Positions 24,114 to 31,945 of a stretch of 64,000 bases of DNA are shown here, one piece after another (within the stretch, counting starts at the first letter, position 1; every line of letters starts with the position of its first letter). The stretch spans positions 64,001-128,000 of IMG/VR virus record IMGVR_UViG_3300019487_000004. One strand, written 5' to 3'. This DNA comes from a virus. A program made the position numbers and the translations under genes. The notes beneath the pieces are model-generated. The model did no database searches. It was not told where the DNA came from and saw only the letters and a program-made list of their open reading frames with translations.

Positions 24114-24296
24114 TTATCGGCGGCAGCGGCCGTTGAGGTCTTTCTTGAATGCCTTGCCGCTTCGAGACTGAGATCGAGGAACGTCGCAGAGCAGGACCGA
24201 ACGCTTCGTGCGCGGGTTGAAGACGCACTTGCAGCCGTCGTCGCTGCCGCGATCACGGCGCGACGGCGAGCTGCCGAGCGTCATGATCTTCGCCAC
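24114..24296 (-). CDS. Small basic Cys-containing protein
   Basis: 60 residues, rich in Arg/Lys/Ser with four Cys (GCKCVFNPRTKRSVLLCD and NGRCRR). Composition parallels the 80-residue basic protein at 15913, though no alignment is evident. Probably binds DNA in the virion or during packaging. Placed within the leftward capsid unit. Confidence 0.6.
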   Translation of the reverse strand: MAKIMTLGSSPSRRDRGSDDGCKCVFNPRTKRSVLLCDVPRSQSRSGKAFKKDLNGRCRR

Positions 24297-24299
24297 GTG

Positions 24300-24770
24300 T
24301 TAGCCCGCCCGGTAGTAGGAGTTGTCGCGACGGAACGCGGCGACTCGCGCGGCGCGCGCGACGAAGTTCCCGCCCTGCGCGGGATTGCCCTGGACGAGGT
24401 TGAACACCGCCATCGCGCGGCCAGCCTGATCCGGCGCGAGTGCCGATGCGGCAGCGGCCGACGTCGGGCCGGGAGCCTGCGGAGCCGGCGGGCCCGCGGC
24501 AGGCACAACGGCAACCGCGACCTGCGCGCGGCCGAACTGCGCCTTGAGGTTCGCCTTGACGTTCTCGAACCACGCGCCGAGACGAGTGGTCGGCCCACGA
24601 AGGCCCGAGAGCTGCGTTCCGCTCGGCGGGCCGAGCGTGAACGACGCAGCGACCGCCTGCACGTCAGCCTGCGGCTGGTAGCCGACGATCGACGTGAGAA
24701 CGCCCGTGCGATAAACGCGATCGGGCCGAACAACGTGTGCTTCGCCGCCGTGCCGTAGGATGGTTGCCAT
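24300..24770 (-). CDS. Unknown protein with Ala/Pro-rich linker, first gene of capsid unit
   Basis: 156 residues from ATG 24770; an in-frame extension to 24809 has a poor start context. Soluble N-terminal part (HVVRPDRVYRTGVLTSIVGY), a short helical section (LGAWFENVKANLKAQFG), an Ala/Pro-rich linker (~95-118), then a helical end (AVFNLVQGNPAQGGNFVARA). No motif of known function. As first gene of the leftward capsid unit it may be a minor virion or scaffold protein. Confidence 0.6.
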   Translation of the reverse strand: MATILRHGGEAHVVRPDRVYRTGVLTSIVGYQPQADVQAVAASFTLGPPSGTQLSGLRGPTTRLGAWFENVKANLKAQFGRAQVAVAVVPAAGPPAPQAPGPTSAAAASALAPDQAGRAMAVFNLVQGNPAQGGNFVARAARVAAFRRDNSYYRAG

Positions 24771-24886
24771 GCAATGGTGATTGCATACGTAGGCATTAAC
24801 TATCAACAATTCTGCGCACTTAGGTACATGCGATCACGAGATGCTCGCAACTACGTGAAGTAGTAGCTGACTGCGGATCTCGGATT

Positions 24887-24902
24887 TGATCAGTCGTGAT
24901 CA
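24887..24902. repeat. Paired TGATCA boxes in divergent intergenic region
   Basis: Two TGATCA palindromes separated by GTCG, between the leftward capsid unit and the HTH gene at 24960. A possible binding site for the HTH protein. Confidence 0.4.
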
Positions 24903-24959
24903 GAACGTGTTACGTTGCTTCAAGAGCTGGGGGCAGCTCGATGGAGAAATCGTAACGCC

Positions 24960-25499
24960 GTGCTCATCGTCTCGCCCTCAACCGCTTCCGCGCTAGCGCC
25001 CCACGCCGCGGAGCAATCGTGGGTGATGTTCGTGCAGGTCAATCCACCGACGGGTGGCCAAGGGCCGATCAAGATCGAGGCGGTGCGCGGCAACCAGATC
25101 GCGACACGCCTCGCGACGCTCGCGCGAGAAAACGCGTTCGATCCGATGTTGATCGGTCTCATCGAATCGGCGACGCCGCAACAACATGCTCAGGCCATTG
25201 CCGAGCAATACGGTGGCGGCAATCTGCACCACGATTGGTACGCGCCGAGTGCTGATCTGATCGCGTTCATCCAACACGTCGCGCAAGGACCGATTCAAGC
25301 GCTGCTCACCGCCGCACATCCTGGTGGGCTTTCGAACGCACACGTCGATATCGAGCAGATTGCTGACATCCTCGACGTGTCCGTGCCGACGGTGCGCCGC
25401 ATGGTGAAGAACGGGGACATCCCATACCTTCGCGCGGGGCGCATCTATCGCTTCGTGCCCGCTGATGTGCTCGCGTCGCTCGCGCAGCGCACGCGATGA
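24960..25499 (+). CDS. DNA-binding protein with C-terminal excisionase-type helix-turn-helix
   Basis: 179 residues from GTG 24960 (GGAGAAA site and a TAACGC box upstream). Residues ~1-125 are unrecognised; the last ~55 (IEQIADILDVSVPTVRRMV, then NGDIPYLRAGRIYRF) are a clear excisionase/MerR-like winged helix of the HTH_17 type. It begins a rightward unit with the DTW protein and lies divergently from the capsid unit, so it may regulate late genes. No integrase is near, so excision is unlikely. Confidence 0.75.
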   Translation: MLIVSPSTASALAPHAAEQSWVMFVQVNPPTGGQGPIKIEAVRGNQIATRLATLARENAFDPMLIGLIESATPQQHAQAIAEQYGGGNLHHDWYAPSADLIAFIQHVAQGPIQALLTAAHPGGLSNAHVDIEQIADILDVSVPTVRRMVKNGDIPYLRAGRIYRFVPADVLASLAQRTR

Positions 25500-25864
25500 T
25501 CGTCACACGCACGCGGATCGTGATCGTGCGCCACTACACCGAGCGCGCGAGTCCGTTCAACACGGGTATCCTCGCTAACCGAGAGCTACCCAACAGCGTG
25601 CTGATCGACTATGGCGAGGTCGGGCAGCCGTTGAAGCTGCCGCCGCTCGACGATACATGGCTGCTTTTCCCCGAAGGCACGCCTGCGTACATGGCGCCCG
25701 AGCACCCACCAAAGCAGCTCCTCGTGATCGACGCGACGTGGCCCGAGGCACAACTCATGCGACGACGATTCGCGCTACCGGTATTGTGTTTGCCAACCGA
25801 TCGACCGCTCAAGACCATCGAAGCAATTGCACGCGCGATTCGACTCCTCGATGATGGCTGGTGA
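25496..25864 (+). CDS. DTW-domain protein (tRNA acp3U-type aminocarboxypropyltransferase family)
   Basis: 122 residues. It has the DTW-family order: basic start with IVIVRHYTER, NTGILANRELPNS, DDTWLLFPEG, then LLVIDATWPEAQLMRRRF and a closing RPLKTIEAIARAIRLL. Characterised members (TapT/YfiP, DTWD1/2) put a 3-amino-3-carboxypropyl group on U47 or other uridines of tRNA using SAM. It is shorter than the ~200-residue cellular proteins and lacks the usual N-terminal zinc Cys cluster. The next gene supplies a Cys-rich protein. Could modify viral or host tRNA. Confidence 0.75.
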   Translation: MIVTRTRIVIVRHYTERASPFNTGILANRELPNSVLIDYGEVGQPLKLPPLDDTWLLFPEGTPAYMAPEHPPKQLLVIDATWPEAQLMRRRFALPVLCLPTDRPLKTIEAIARAIRLLDDGW

Positions 25865-26202
25865 TGAGCTGTTCTCACCGCAACGTAGTCGATGTCTTCA
25901 CAGAGAGCGCCGTGTGCATCGATTGCGGCGCAGCGCTCTGTCGCAATTGCCGTCGGGAGCCTGCACGCCCTGAACTAGGGGCGGGTGAGATCTGCAGCGT
26001 GTTCTTCTGGAAGACGGTGCTCGAAACAGACTCGTGGCGTGGTCGTGCGACGAGCCGCGAGGACGCACAGCGAGCGCTCGCGAGCGCTCAGCTCGTGTGC
26101 GAGATGTTCAAGTACCGCGGTCCAAAACCGATCCAGCACATCAAACATCCGTTCGGGTGCTCGTGCGACAGCTGCGAGCACTACATGGCCGACGTTGGCT
26201 AG
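25864..26202 (+). CDS. Cys-rich zinc-binding protein
   Basis: 112 residues; ATG overlaps the DTW gene's stop (TGATG). N-terminal Cys/His cluster (CSHRNVVDV, CIDCGAALCRNC) resembles the zinc knuckles found fused to DTW proteins in cells, and CSCDSCEH closes the chain. The fixed coupling with the DTW gene suggests the two work together on RNA. Inference from context. Confidence 0.65.
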   Translation: MSCSHRNVVDVFTESAVCIDCGAALCRNCRREPARPELGAGEICSVFFWKTVLETDSWRGRATSREDAQRALASAQLVCEMFKYRGPKPIQHIKHPFGCSCDSCEHYMADVG

Positions 26203-26618
26203 ACGCCGACGGCGCGCTTCTTCAGATACTGCGAGCCGAGAAAGCCGACCGCCGCGAGCACGCCTGCGCCGATGATATACGGCTTGTACTTCGTGATCGT
26301 GTTCGTCTTGGTGAAGACGTTGTCCTGCACCTGCGTCGCGACGAAGAGGCCTTCGTCGATCGGCAACATCGCATCGATCGTCTTGTCGAATCGTGCGACG
26401 TACGCATAGCCCTGACTCACCGGATCGCCGACGGCGTCCTCGTACATGTCATCGAGCAGCTCGCGGGAGCCGAGCGGTAGTGCTGTCGCGTTGGCACCAT
26501 TGGGCCCGATCGTGACGAGTACGTACGTCCAGTTCGCGAGTGCCGGTCGCGCGAGCTTTACAGCTTGCGTCTGGTAGTCGTAGACGGCGCCGAGCCCAAG
26601 GAGACGGGTTTGCATCAT
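26199..26618 (-). CDS. Tail-anchored membrane protein
   Basis: 139 residues; starts in an ATGATG overlapping the upstream stop. Soluble beta-type domain (residues ~1-110) followed by one membrane helix (~115-131, YIIGAGVLAAVGFLGSQ) and KKR. The last in a leftward run of small tail-anchored proteins; probable virion membrane protein. No family recognised. Confidence 0.65.
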   Translation of the reverse strand: MMQTRLLGLGAVYDYQTQAVKLARPALANWTYVLVTIGPNGANATALPLGSRELLDDMYEDAVGDPVSQGYAYVARFDKTIDAMLPIDEGLFVATQVQDNVFTKTNTITKYKPYIIGAGVLAAVGFLGSQYLKKRAVGV

Positions 26619-26824
26619 CGGCGCACCTTCTTCTTGTAGAAGAAATATCCACCGCCCGCGGCCAACGCAGCGAGCGCCCACAGCATCGGCGACATGCCGA
26701 ACTTATAGAGGATCGATGTTCCTCCACCTGGCAGGGCTTCCGTCGATAGGGCCGGCTGAATCACCGCCGCGTTCTTCACGACCTCGTTTTGGGTGGCGGG
26801 CACAGCATCACGTAGAACTATCAT
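26615..26824 (-). CDS. Small tail-anchored membrane protein
   Basis: 69 residues. Short soluble head (VPATQNEVVKNAAVIQPA), one membrane helix (~46-62, MLWALAALAAGGGYFFY) and KKKVRR at the end. Overlaps both neighbours by 4 bases. Same topology as five other proteins of this unit, suggesting co-assembly in one membrane. Confidence 0.65.
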   Translation of the reverse strand: MIVLRDAVPATQNEVVKNAAVIQPALSTEALPGGGTSILYKFGMSPMLWALAALAAGGGYFFYKKKVRR

Positions 26825-27045
26825 TTGAGCACCTTTGCGACGATCGCGAGGAGACCGGCGCCGACGAGGGCACCGCCCCCAACGACGATCAGTTTGCGAT
26901 TGCCCCACCACCACGAATCGAACGGGTAGAGCCCGAAGCCCTTCATACCTGTGCGTGGGTTACGACCCTCACGCGCAGAACGCGAGAGACCTTTGAGCAC
27001 GACATTTCGGCCCTTCGGTCCCAGCGTGACTCGTGCGAGCATCAT
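26821..27045 (-). CDS. Small tail-anchored membrane protein with GroEL-like peptide
   Basis: 74 residues. A basic head (~1-48) carries VTLGPKGRNVVL, identical to the conserved GroEL apical/equatorial N-terminal segment, although the rest has no chaperonin features. One membrane helix (~52-70, LIVVGGGALVGAGLLAIVA) and a basic end follow. Likely a virion membrane protein; the GroEL match may be chance or capture. Confidence 0.65.
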   Translation of the reverse strand: MMLARVTLGPKGRNVVLKGLSRSAREGRNPRTGMKGFGLYPFDSWWWGNRKLIVVGGGALVGAGLLAIVAKVLK

Positions 27046-27050
27046 GCGCG

Positions 27051-27467
27051 TTACTTCTTCTTACCGAAGCCCTGCGCATACGCGATGATCGGGGTGAAGA
27101 CGGGTAGCAAGCTGCCCCAGAAGCCCCACCACACCGCCCAGCCGACGGAGTGATTGCGCTTGTAGCCGTGGTACGCACTCGCTGCGCCGCCCGCGATAGA
27201 CGCGAGCGTCCAGATCGTGTTGACGACGGGGTTGTCGCTGATGCCCTGCAGGCCCGCACCACGAAGGCTCACACCGTTGAGCGGCGACGCCGAGTTGAAC
27301 CACGGCCCGAGCGGCTGCGGTGTCGTCTGATAGACGCCTTCGGGGAAGGTGACGTTCGGATTGATCTTCGGGTTGACCGAAGGATCCATTGAGAACTGCC
27401 ACGACGGGATCATGCCCAGCCCGGCGACGCCGGCAGGCTTGCTTTCGATGACGCGTAGAATTTCCAT
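27051..27467 (-). CDS. Membrane protein, paralogue of next gene
   Basis: 138 residues. Soluble Pro/Asn-rich head, then a C-terminal module with two hydrophobic segments (TIWTLASIAGGAASAYHGY and WAVWWGFWGSLLPVFTPIIA) ending AQGFGKKK. The module is clearly shared with the next gene (AYHGYKRN versus AYHGYRRN, VFTPIIAYAQG versus IFTPVIALAQG) whereas the heads differ, so the pair shares a membrane base with different heads. GGGAG ribosome site. Confidence 0.7.
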   Translation of the reverse strand: MEILRVIESKPAGVAGLGMIPSWQFSMDPSVNPKINPNVTFPEGVYQTTPQPLGPWFNSASPLNGVSLRGAGLQGISDNPVVNTIWTLASIAGGAASAYHGYKRNHSVGWAVWWGFWGSLLPVFTPIIAYAQGFGKKK

Positions 27468-27476
27468 GGCAGCTCC

Positions 27477-27866
27477 CTACTTCTTTTGTGCGTAGCCCTG
27501 GGCGAGGGCAATGACGGGGGTGAAGATCGGGAACACCGAGCCCAGTGCGAACCAGACGATGCCCCAGACGATAGATTGGTTGCGGCGGTAGCCGTGATAC
27601 GCGGAGAACGCGGCAGAGGCCATCGTCGCGACACCCTTGAGCGTGCTTGCCGAGAGTTTGGTCTGCGTGTCGAGCCACGTCAGCGCATTCGACACCGACT
27701 GCGCCGACACGCCGCGCTCGATCAGTCGACGTGCCACTGTCGTCCGATCGTCACCCGAGTAGAGCTGCAGGAACGATGTGACGTCCGTGCTCGTCGGGTT
27801 GGGCGAGCGCAGCAGCAGGCCATCGATCTCGCGATCGAGCTGGTCGCTGGATTCTCCGAGTAGCAT
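27477..27866 (-). CDS. Membrane protein, paralogue of previous gene
   Basis: 129 residues from ATG 27866, set by a TACGAT box 7 bases upstream; an ATG nine bases earlier falls within that box. A soluble helical head (~1-80, with DDRTTVARRLIERGVSA) and the shared two-segment membrane module ending AQGYAQKK. Head-swapped paralogue of the 138-residue protein. Confidence 0.7.
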   Translation of the reverse strand: MLLGESSDQLDREIDGLLLRSPNPTSTDVTSFLQLYSGDDRTTVARRLIERGVSAQSVSNALTWLDTQTKLSASTLKGVATMASAAFSAYHGYRRNQSIVWGIVWFALGSVFPIFTPVIALAQGYAQKK

Positions 27867-27890
27867 GGTCGTCATCGTACCTGCGTTGAA

Positions 27891-28592
27891 TCAGGCGGGG
27901 AAGTCGAGCGTCTCGGCCGAGGGAACCTCGACACCGAACTTGTTGTTGCCGGGCAGTGTCGTGTCGATCGCGATGAACTTCTCGCCGCTGAACTTCGGCA
28001 AGAGCGCACCGGGATAGATGTGGCTCCAGTCTTCGCGCTTGCTCTCCTTCATCACGCGTAGACGTGGCGTGATACCATTGAGCGCGAGTAGAGTTGCGAC
28101 GAGAATCGACTGGTCGTCACAGTCGCCGCCAGCAAACTCCAGCGTGCGGGCGCCACTCTGGTAGAGATCGACGCCTTCGACCGAGCCGTCCTCCCATGCG
28201 ATCGGCGCGATGTCGCCCGTGTAGCGAACGTTCCGCTTCACGTAGTCGTAGATCGCGCGGGCCTCGCAGAGTCCATCACGCTCGGGGCAATCCTTCGTGA
28301 TGTCGAGCGCGAGCTTGCGCATCCGACCATCCTGCACACCCTCGCGGACGTAACGCTGGATCGTCGCGAGGCGCTGCTCGATCGGCATGTCGTTCGCCTT
28401 GCGGATCTGCGTCTTGATACCGCCGTGGTTGCGCTCGCTCACGACCGGTGCCTCGTCGACTTGCTTCAACGAGAGCCGACCAAGACGTCCAAGACCGGTC
28501 AGCTGCTTGCGCTGCTGCCGGTACAGCGCGGTGCCAACGACGACAAGGCCGAGTCCGGTCAGGCCCGTGATCCACGCGAGTTTACTCTGCAC
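27891..28592 (-). CDS. Transglutaminase-like cysteine protease with N-terminal membrane anchor
   Basis: 233 residues from GTG 28592 (TATGCT box 6 bases upstream; an ATG at 28607 is the alternative). One membrane helix near the start (~5-24, LAWITGLTGLGLVVVGTALY). The C-terminal domain shows the transglutaminase-core triad: Cys158 in GGDCDDQS, His191 in WSHIYPG and Asp210 in FIAIDTT. Viral and bacterial relatives act as peptidases or amide-bond enzymes on cell wall or on virion proteins. Another membrane-tethered enzyme in the virion-protein cluster. Confidence 0.75.
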   Translation of the reverse strand: MQSKLAWITGLTGLGLVVVGTALYRQQRKQLTGLGRLGRLSLKQVDEAPVVSERNHGGIKTQIRKANDMPIEQRLATIQRYVREGVQDGRMRKLALDITKDCPERDGLCEARAIYDYVKRNVRYTGDIAPIAWEDGSVEGVDLYQSGARTLEFAGGDCDDQSILVATLLALNGITPRLRVMKESKREDWSHIYPGALLPKFSGEKFIAIDTTLPGNNKFGVEVPSAETLDFPA

Positions 28593-28626
28593 GCATCGAG
28601 CATACATGAAGTGATAGGGTTTCTCT

Positions 28627-30321
28627 GTGCTGACCTTTGGCCTGAGCAGTCCCCTCGGCGTCTTGGCTCCTGCGTCGTTCGCGGAACAGGTCAAAAGCCA
28701 AGTGGCAACCACGAAGATCACTACTGCTGCTGACAAGATCACCGCTGCCGAAGTCTTGCAGCTGGCGACGCCACAAGATCGCCAATGCACGCAGCGAGAC
28801 GGGGGCGGCTTCATTTGGATCGCCGAGCGAAACGGTGTGCCTGGACATTGGGAGCGCCTTCGCGCCGGCATTCCCATCGAGCAGCAATGCACAGGCGGCT
28901 TTATCGACGGTAGTGGTCCGACGGTCCGCGATCACAGCGATCCAAATAGCCCCAACTACGTGCCACAAGGTGGTGTCAGCGTCACGACGCCGCAGGGCTA
29001 CACGTGGAAGATACTCACCGACGATTACCTCACCAAGCTCGTCGAATTTTGGGACGCGCACATCGTGCAGATGCGATCCGTGCTTGGCGCCTTACCGGTG
29101 TGCTCGGAGCCGCTCGACTACAAGATCGACAGCTGGGATCGCGAGTCGATGCCATGGCCAGGGCCGCAAGGCGCGACCGGCGTTGCCTTTGATTTCTTCG
29201 ATCGCCGAATCATCATTCCGTCTTACCTTGGGCTGAACGGCAAGACGGACAGCGCGTCGATCGCGAAGCTGAGCCCATTCCTTCGTCAGCACTCGATGCT
29301 GCCATTCACGTTCGGCGTGATGGGCGTACCGTTTCTCGTAACGGAGATCGGCAACCAAGAGGGTCAAGTCGTCGCACCCACGCGTCGTTTCCAGCCAGGA
29401 CCGACGCAGGCGTGGCTGATCCAACATCAAATCGTGGCGAAGTCGATGGCCAACTTTGCCGATGCAGATGGGCGTGGTGATGCGCTCGACAAGCCGATCG
29501 AGCAAGCACTGCAGTACCTGCAGACGAAGGGCTACAACTTCGTCACGCATGTCGACGGGTTCATGGTTAACCCAGCGCCACCGATCAGTCCTGACGTGAC
29601 ACTTCGCCATTACCTCGATCGTGGCGGCTACTTGATCGACTTCCGCATCATCGAGGGTAAGGAGCCCGCAGCGCTCACGCACGCAGGCATCATTAGCGGC
29701 AAGACGCACGCATCGCAGGGCGCCTGCGCCGTGTACTGCAAAGACTCCGTGAGCGGGCTGCCGTATTGCGCCCAGACGCTACCGATCCCAGGTGTCGACG
29801 CGTGGAATGTCTACACGACGATGGATCTGGCAACGGGCACATACCAGATGACGCTCAAGCCGTACGTTCACGACAACTCGTGGTGGGAAACGGCGGTCAG
29901 CACCGTCGCGGGGCTCATGAAGCAGGCACTCGAATATGCATGCTCGGCTGACGGTAGTGCGTATGCGCAAGCCGCGCAGCAAGCGATGGCCGCGCAGGCC
30001 AAAGCGAAGGTCGACGAAGCGAACAAGAATCTCGCTACAGCGAAGACCGAGGCTGACAAAGCGAAATGGAAAGCCGAAATCGCGAACTGGTCACAATACG
30101 CGTCGGTGTACGGCGCCTACGCCGCGGCGGGGCAGTGGGTATTCAATCACTGCCAGCAAGCTTTCACGCCACCCACGCCGATCGTTCCTCAGCCGCCGCC
30201 GCCAGTCGTCGACCCGCCGCCGCCTGACCCTGGGATGCCGTGGTGGCAGTGGGGCCTGATCATCAGTGCGGGCGTCGGTGCGCTGTACGTTGGCAAGACG
30301 CTCATCGCGCGTCGGGGATAG
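28627..30321 (+). CDS. Large tail-anchored virion-type protein
   Basis: 564 residues from GTG 28627, TAGGGT 6 bases upstream. Large soluble N-terminal domain (~1-430) without recognised motif but with several Cys, a helical Ala/Lys coiled-coil region (~440-490, TAKTEADKAKWKAEIANW), a Pro-rich linker (~520-545, PQPPPPVVDPPPPDP), one membrane helix (~550-560+, WGLIISAGVGALYVG) and KTLIARRG. The stalk-on-membrane architecture suggests a vertex or spike protein anchored in the virion membrane. First gene of the rightward membrane-protein run. Confidence 0.7.
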   Translation: MLTFGLSSPLGVLAPASFAEQVKSQVATTKITTAADKITAAEVLQLATPQDRQCTQRDGGGFIWIAERNGVPGHWERLRAGIPIEQQCTGGFIDGSGPTVRDHSDPNSPNYVPQGGVSVTTPQGYTWKILTDDYLTKLVEFWDAHIVQMRSVLGALPVCSEPLDYKIDSWDRESMPWPGPQGATGVAFDFFDRRIIIPSYLGLNGKTDSASIAKLSPFLRQHSMLPFTFGVMGVPFLVTEIGNQEGQVVAPTRRFQPGPTQAWLIQHQIVAKSMANFADADGRGDALDKPIEQALQYLQTKGYNFVTHVDGFMVNPAPPISPDVTLRHYLDRGGYLIDFRIIEGKEPAALTHAGIISGKTHASQGACAVYCKDSVSGLPYCAQTLPIPGVDAWNVYTTMDLATGTYQMTLKPYVHDNSWWETAVSTVAGLMKQALEYACSADGSAYAQAAQQAMAAQAKAKVDEANKNLATAKTEADKAKWKAEIANWSQYASVYGAYAAAGQWVFNHCQQAFTPPTPIVPQPPPPVVDPPPPDPGMPWWQWGLIISAGVGALYVGKTLIARRG

Positions 30322-30364
30322 CTCGCTCGCGTTTTCGAAACGTTCGATGGTAGGCTGACCATCG

Positions 30365-30877
30365 ATGCTGATCCCTGTCTTGCTCTCCGGTCCACCCGCG
30401 CACCTCATGGGGTCGGCGGCTATCGAACAGTTGCAGCAAGCGCTCAAAGGCCTCGCGGCCGTACGCAAGCGGCCCGCGATCGATCCCGGCCCTGTCACAG
30501 GCGTAGTCGATGACGCGACGATGGTCGCGCTCAACAGCGCGCTCAGCATCCTCACCGAAGAGCTACCATCGTACGTCTACCTCGCATTGCAGGGTGGCTT
30601 CATCGCGGGCGGTACGACGAGCTACGCGAAGAACATGGTCACGCAGTACGCGCCACAAATCACAATCGCGGTGAACACGGCGACGCGAAAGTACGCGACG
30701 TCGCACCCCGCGACCGATCCGACGCCACCCCCACCGGTTGTCACTGCGTCGACGAATCCATTCGCGAGCCTCTTCGCCGAGGGTTGGTACAAGACACCAT
30801 TCGGTATCGCGATCATCGCGATTGGTGCATTCGGTATCTACAAGTTCTTCCTCGCACCCAAGCCCGCCGCCAAGTAG
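30365..30877 (+). CDS. Peptidoglycan-binding-like protein with C-terminal membrane anchor
   Basis: 170 residues; TAGGCT is 8 bases before the ATG. Residues ~18-60 (AIEQLQQALKGLAAV, then GVVDDATMVALNSALS) resemble a divergent peptidoglycan-binding domain. A helical region, a Pro/Thr linker (~115-130) and a membrane helix (~148-163, FGIAIIAIGAFGIYKFF) follow. Same plan as the 188-residue protein at 3269, so wall recognition from the virion membrane is proposed. Confidence 0.65.
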   Translation: MLIPVLLSGPPAHLMGSAAIEQLQQALKGLAAVRKRPAIDPGPVTGVVDDATMVALNSALSILTEELPSYVYLALQGGFIAGGTTSYAKNMVTQYAPQITIAVNTATRKYATSHPATDPTPPPPVVTASTNPFASLFAEGWYKTPFGIAIIAIGAFGIYKFFLAPKPAAK

Positions 30878-30895
30878 CTCCGAAAGGATCCGCAC

Positions 30896-31285
30896 ATGCT
30901 AGTACTTCGTGGACTTGATCGGGGTCGTGGCGGGGCAACGAGGAAGCTCTTCGGCCTCATGGGCGATCCGATGCCCGAGGAAGAATTGCCGCTGTGTGAA
31001 CTCGTGCCGGCAGGCACGCCGTGTGTCCCGGGAATGCCCGACCCGACTCCGACGTCGACGCAGCCAACGACGCACTTCAGCAAAGCACAGCTCTTCCAGA
31101 CGGTCCGCCCGCAGATGACGGCGTCGATCGCGATCACGCCGAACCCGCCGATCGTCGTGCCGGGCATCCCGCAGAACGTGACGAACGCGATCACGGGCGC
31201 CGGCAAGCCGTGGTGGCAGACGTGGTGGGGCATCGGCCTCATCGTCGGAGCCGGCTACTTCGGCTACAAGAAGTTCATCGCGTAG
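30896..31285 (+). CDS. Tail-anchored membrane protein with Pro-rich stalk
   Basis: 129 residues; AAGGA site before the ATG. Arg-rich start (GLDRGRGGATRK), long Pro/Thr stalk (PGMPDPTPTSTQPTT, ITPNPPIVVPGIP), one membrane helix (~110-125, WGIGLIVGAGYFGY) and KKFIA. Part of the rightward membrane-protein run. Confidence 0.65.
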   Translation: MLVLRGLDRGRGGATRKLFGLMGDPMPEEELPLCELVPAGTPCVPGMPDPTPTSTQPTTHFSKAQLFQTVRPQMTASIAITPNPPIVVPGIPQNVTNAITGAGKPWWQTWWGIGLIVGAGYFGYKKFIA

Positions 31286-31287
31286 CC

Positions 31288-31632
31288 ATGATGTTCTTTC
31301 GCGGCGCCCTCGGTGGCATCACGGACGTCGTGTCGAGCCTCTCGAAGCTCGGGCCGTACGTCGACACCATCACGCGGGTCATCAATGACCCGGCACTACC
31401 CGCGATCATGCAGCGCATCGACATCATCGATTCGCTCGAACCTGAAGGCGCACCGACGACGCCGGCCGCGAGCGATCACTCGGGTATTGGGCTCAAGCGT
31501 GTCGTGCCCGCGCTCGATGCATACATTTACGTCCGCAGGAACCCGATGGTCCCGTGGCTCGTCGGTGGCGGCGCGGTGCTCTTCGTGCTTGGAGTCGGCT
31601 ATCGACTCGGCAAACGAAGCGCCGTACGCTAG
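31288..31632 (+). CDS. Tail-anchored membrane protein
   Basis: 114 residues, starting at the first of two adjacent ATGs. Helical, amphipathic N-terminus (FRGALGGITDVVSSLSKLG), acidic middle, one membrane helix (~88-103, WLVGGGAVLFVLGVGY) and a basic end (RLGKRSAVR). Follows the preceding stop by 2 bases. Confidence 0.65.
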   Translation: MMFFRGALGGITDVVSSLSKLGPYVDTITRVINDPALPAIMQRIDIIDSLEPEGAPTTPAASDHSGIGLKRVVPALDAYIYVRRNPMVPWLVGGGAVLFVLGVGYRLGKRSAVR

Positions 31633-31636
31633 CGGC

Positions 31637-31945
31637 ATGCCCGGAACCGTAGGCGTCGCGCCCGGAACGATCACGTTGCAGCTCGATGGGCCGCCATGTC
31701 CGCCGGACAACATCTGGCCGTACATGACGCCTCCAGAGTGGGGCTCTGTTCGCCCATCGGCGGCGGCAGGGCCGCAGGTGGCCGTACCGATCGTTTACGA
31801 CGCGTATGGCACCGATAGCAAGCTCCTGGGTCTTGGCACTCTTCCCCAGATCAATCCACTCGGGACACGATGGGACATCATCGCGATGGTTGGCGGTGGT
31901 GTGCTACTCGCAGGCCTCCTCATCGGAGTCGTCGCAGCACGATGA
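31637..31945 (+). CDS. Tail-anchored membrane protein sharing its N-terminus with the capsid candidate
   Basis: 102 residues; TACGCT is 6 bases before the ATG. The first residues MPGTVGVAPGTITLQL match MAGTVGVAPGTSTLTL of the capsid candidate at 22649. After a Pro-rich stretch the chain ends in a membrane helix (~82-99, IIAMVGGGVLLAGLLIGVV). The shared N-terminal peptide could mediate contact between capsid and membrane or mark both for the same assembly step. Confidence 0.7.
   Translation: MPGTVGVAPGTITLQLDGPPCPPDNIWPYMTPPEWGSVRPSAAAGPQVAVPIVYDAYGTDSKLLGLGTLPQINPLGTRWDIIAMVGGGVLLAGLLIGVVAAR

Noticed and set aside
22892-24136. 414-residue plus-strand open frame
   Set aside because: Lies antisense to the capsid candidate and the Gly-rich membrane protein; composition is Arg/Ala-rich as expected for a shadow frame in high-GC DNA, and there is no ribosome site.
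24960-25499. Excisionase/lysogeny module
   Set aside because: HTH matches excisionase type, but no integrase or att-like repeats are seen in the window.
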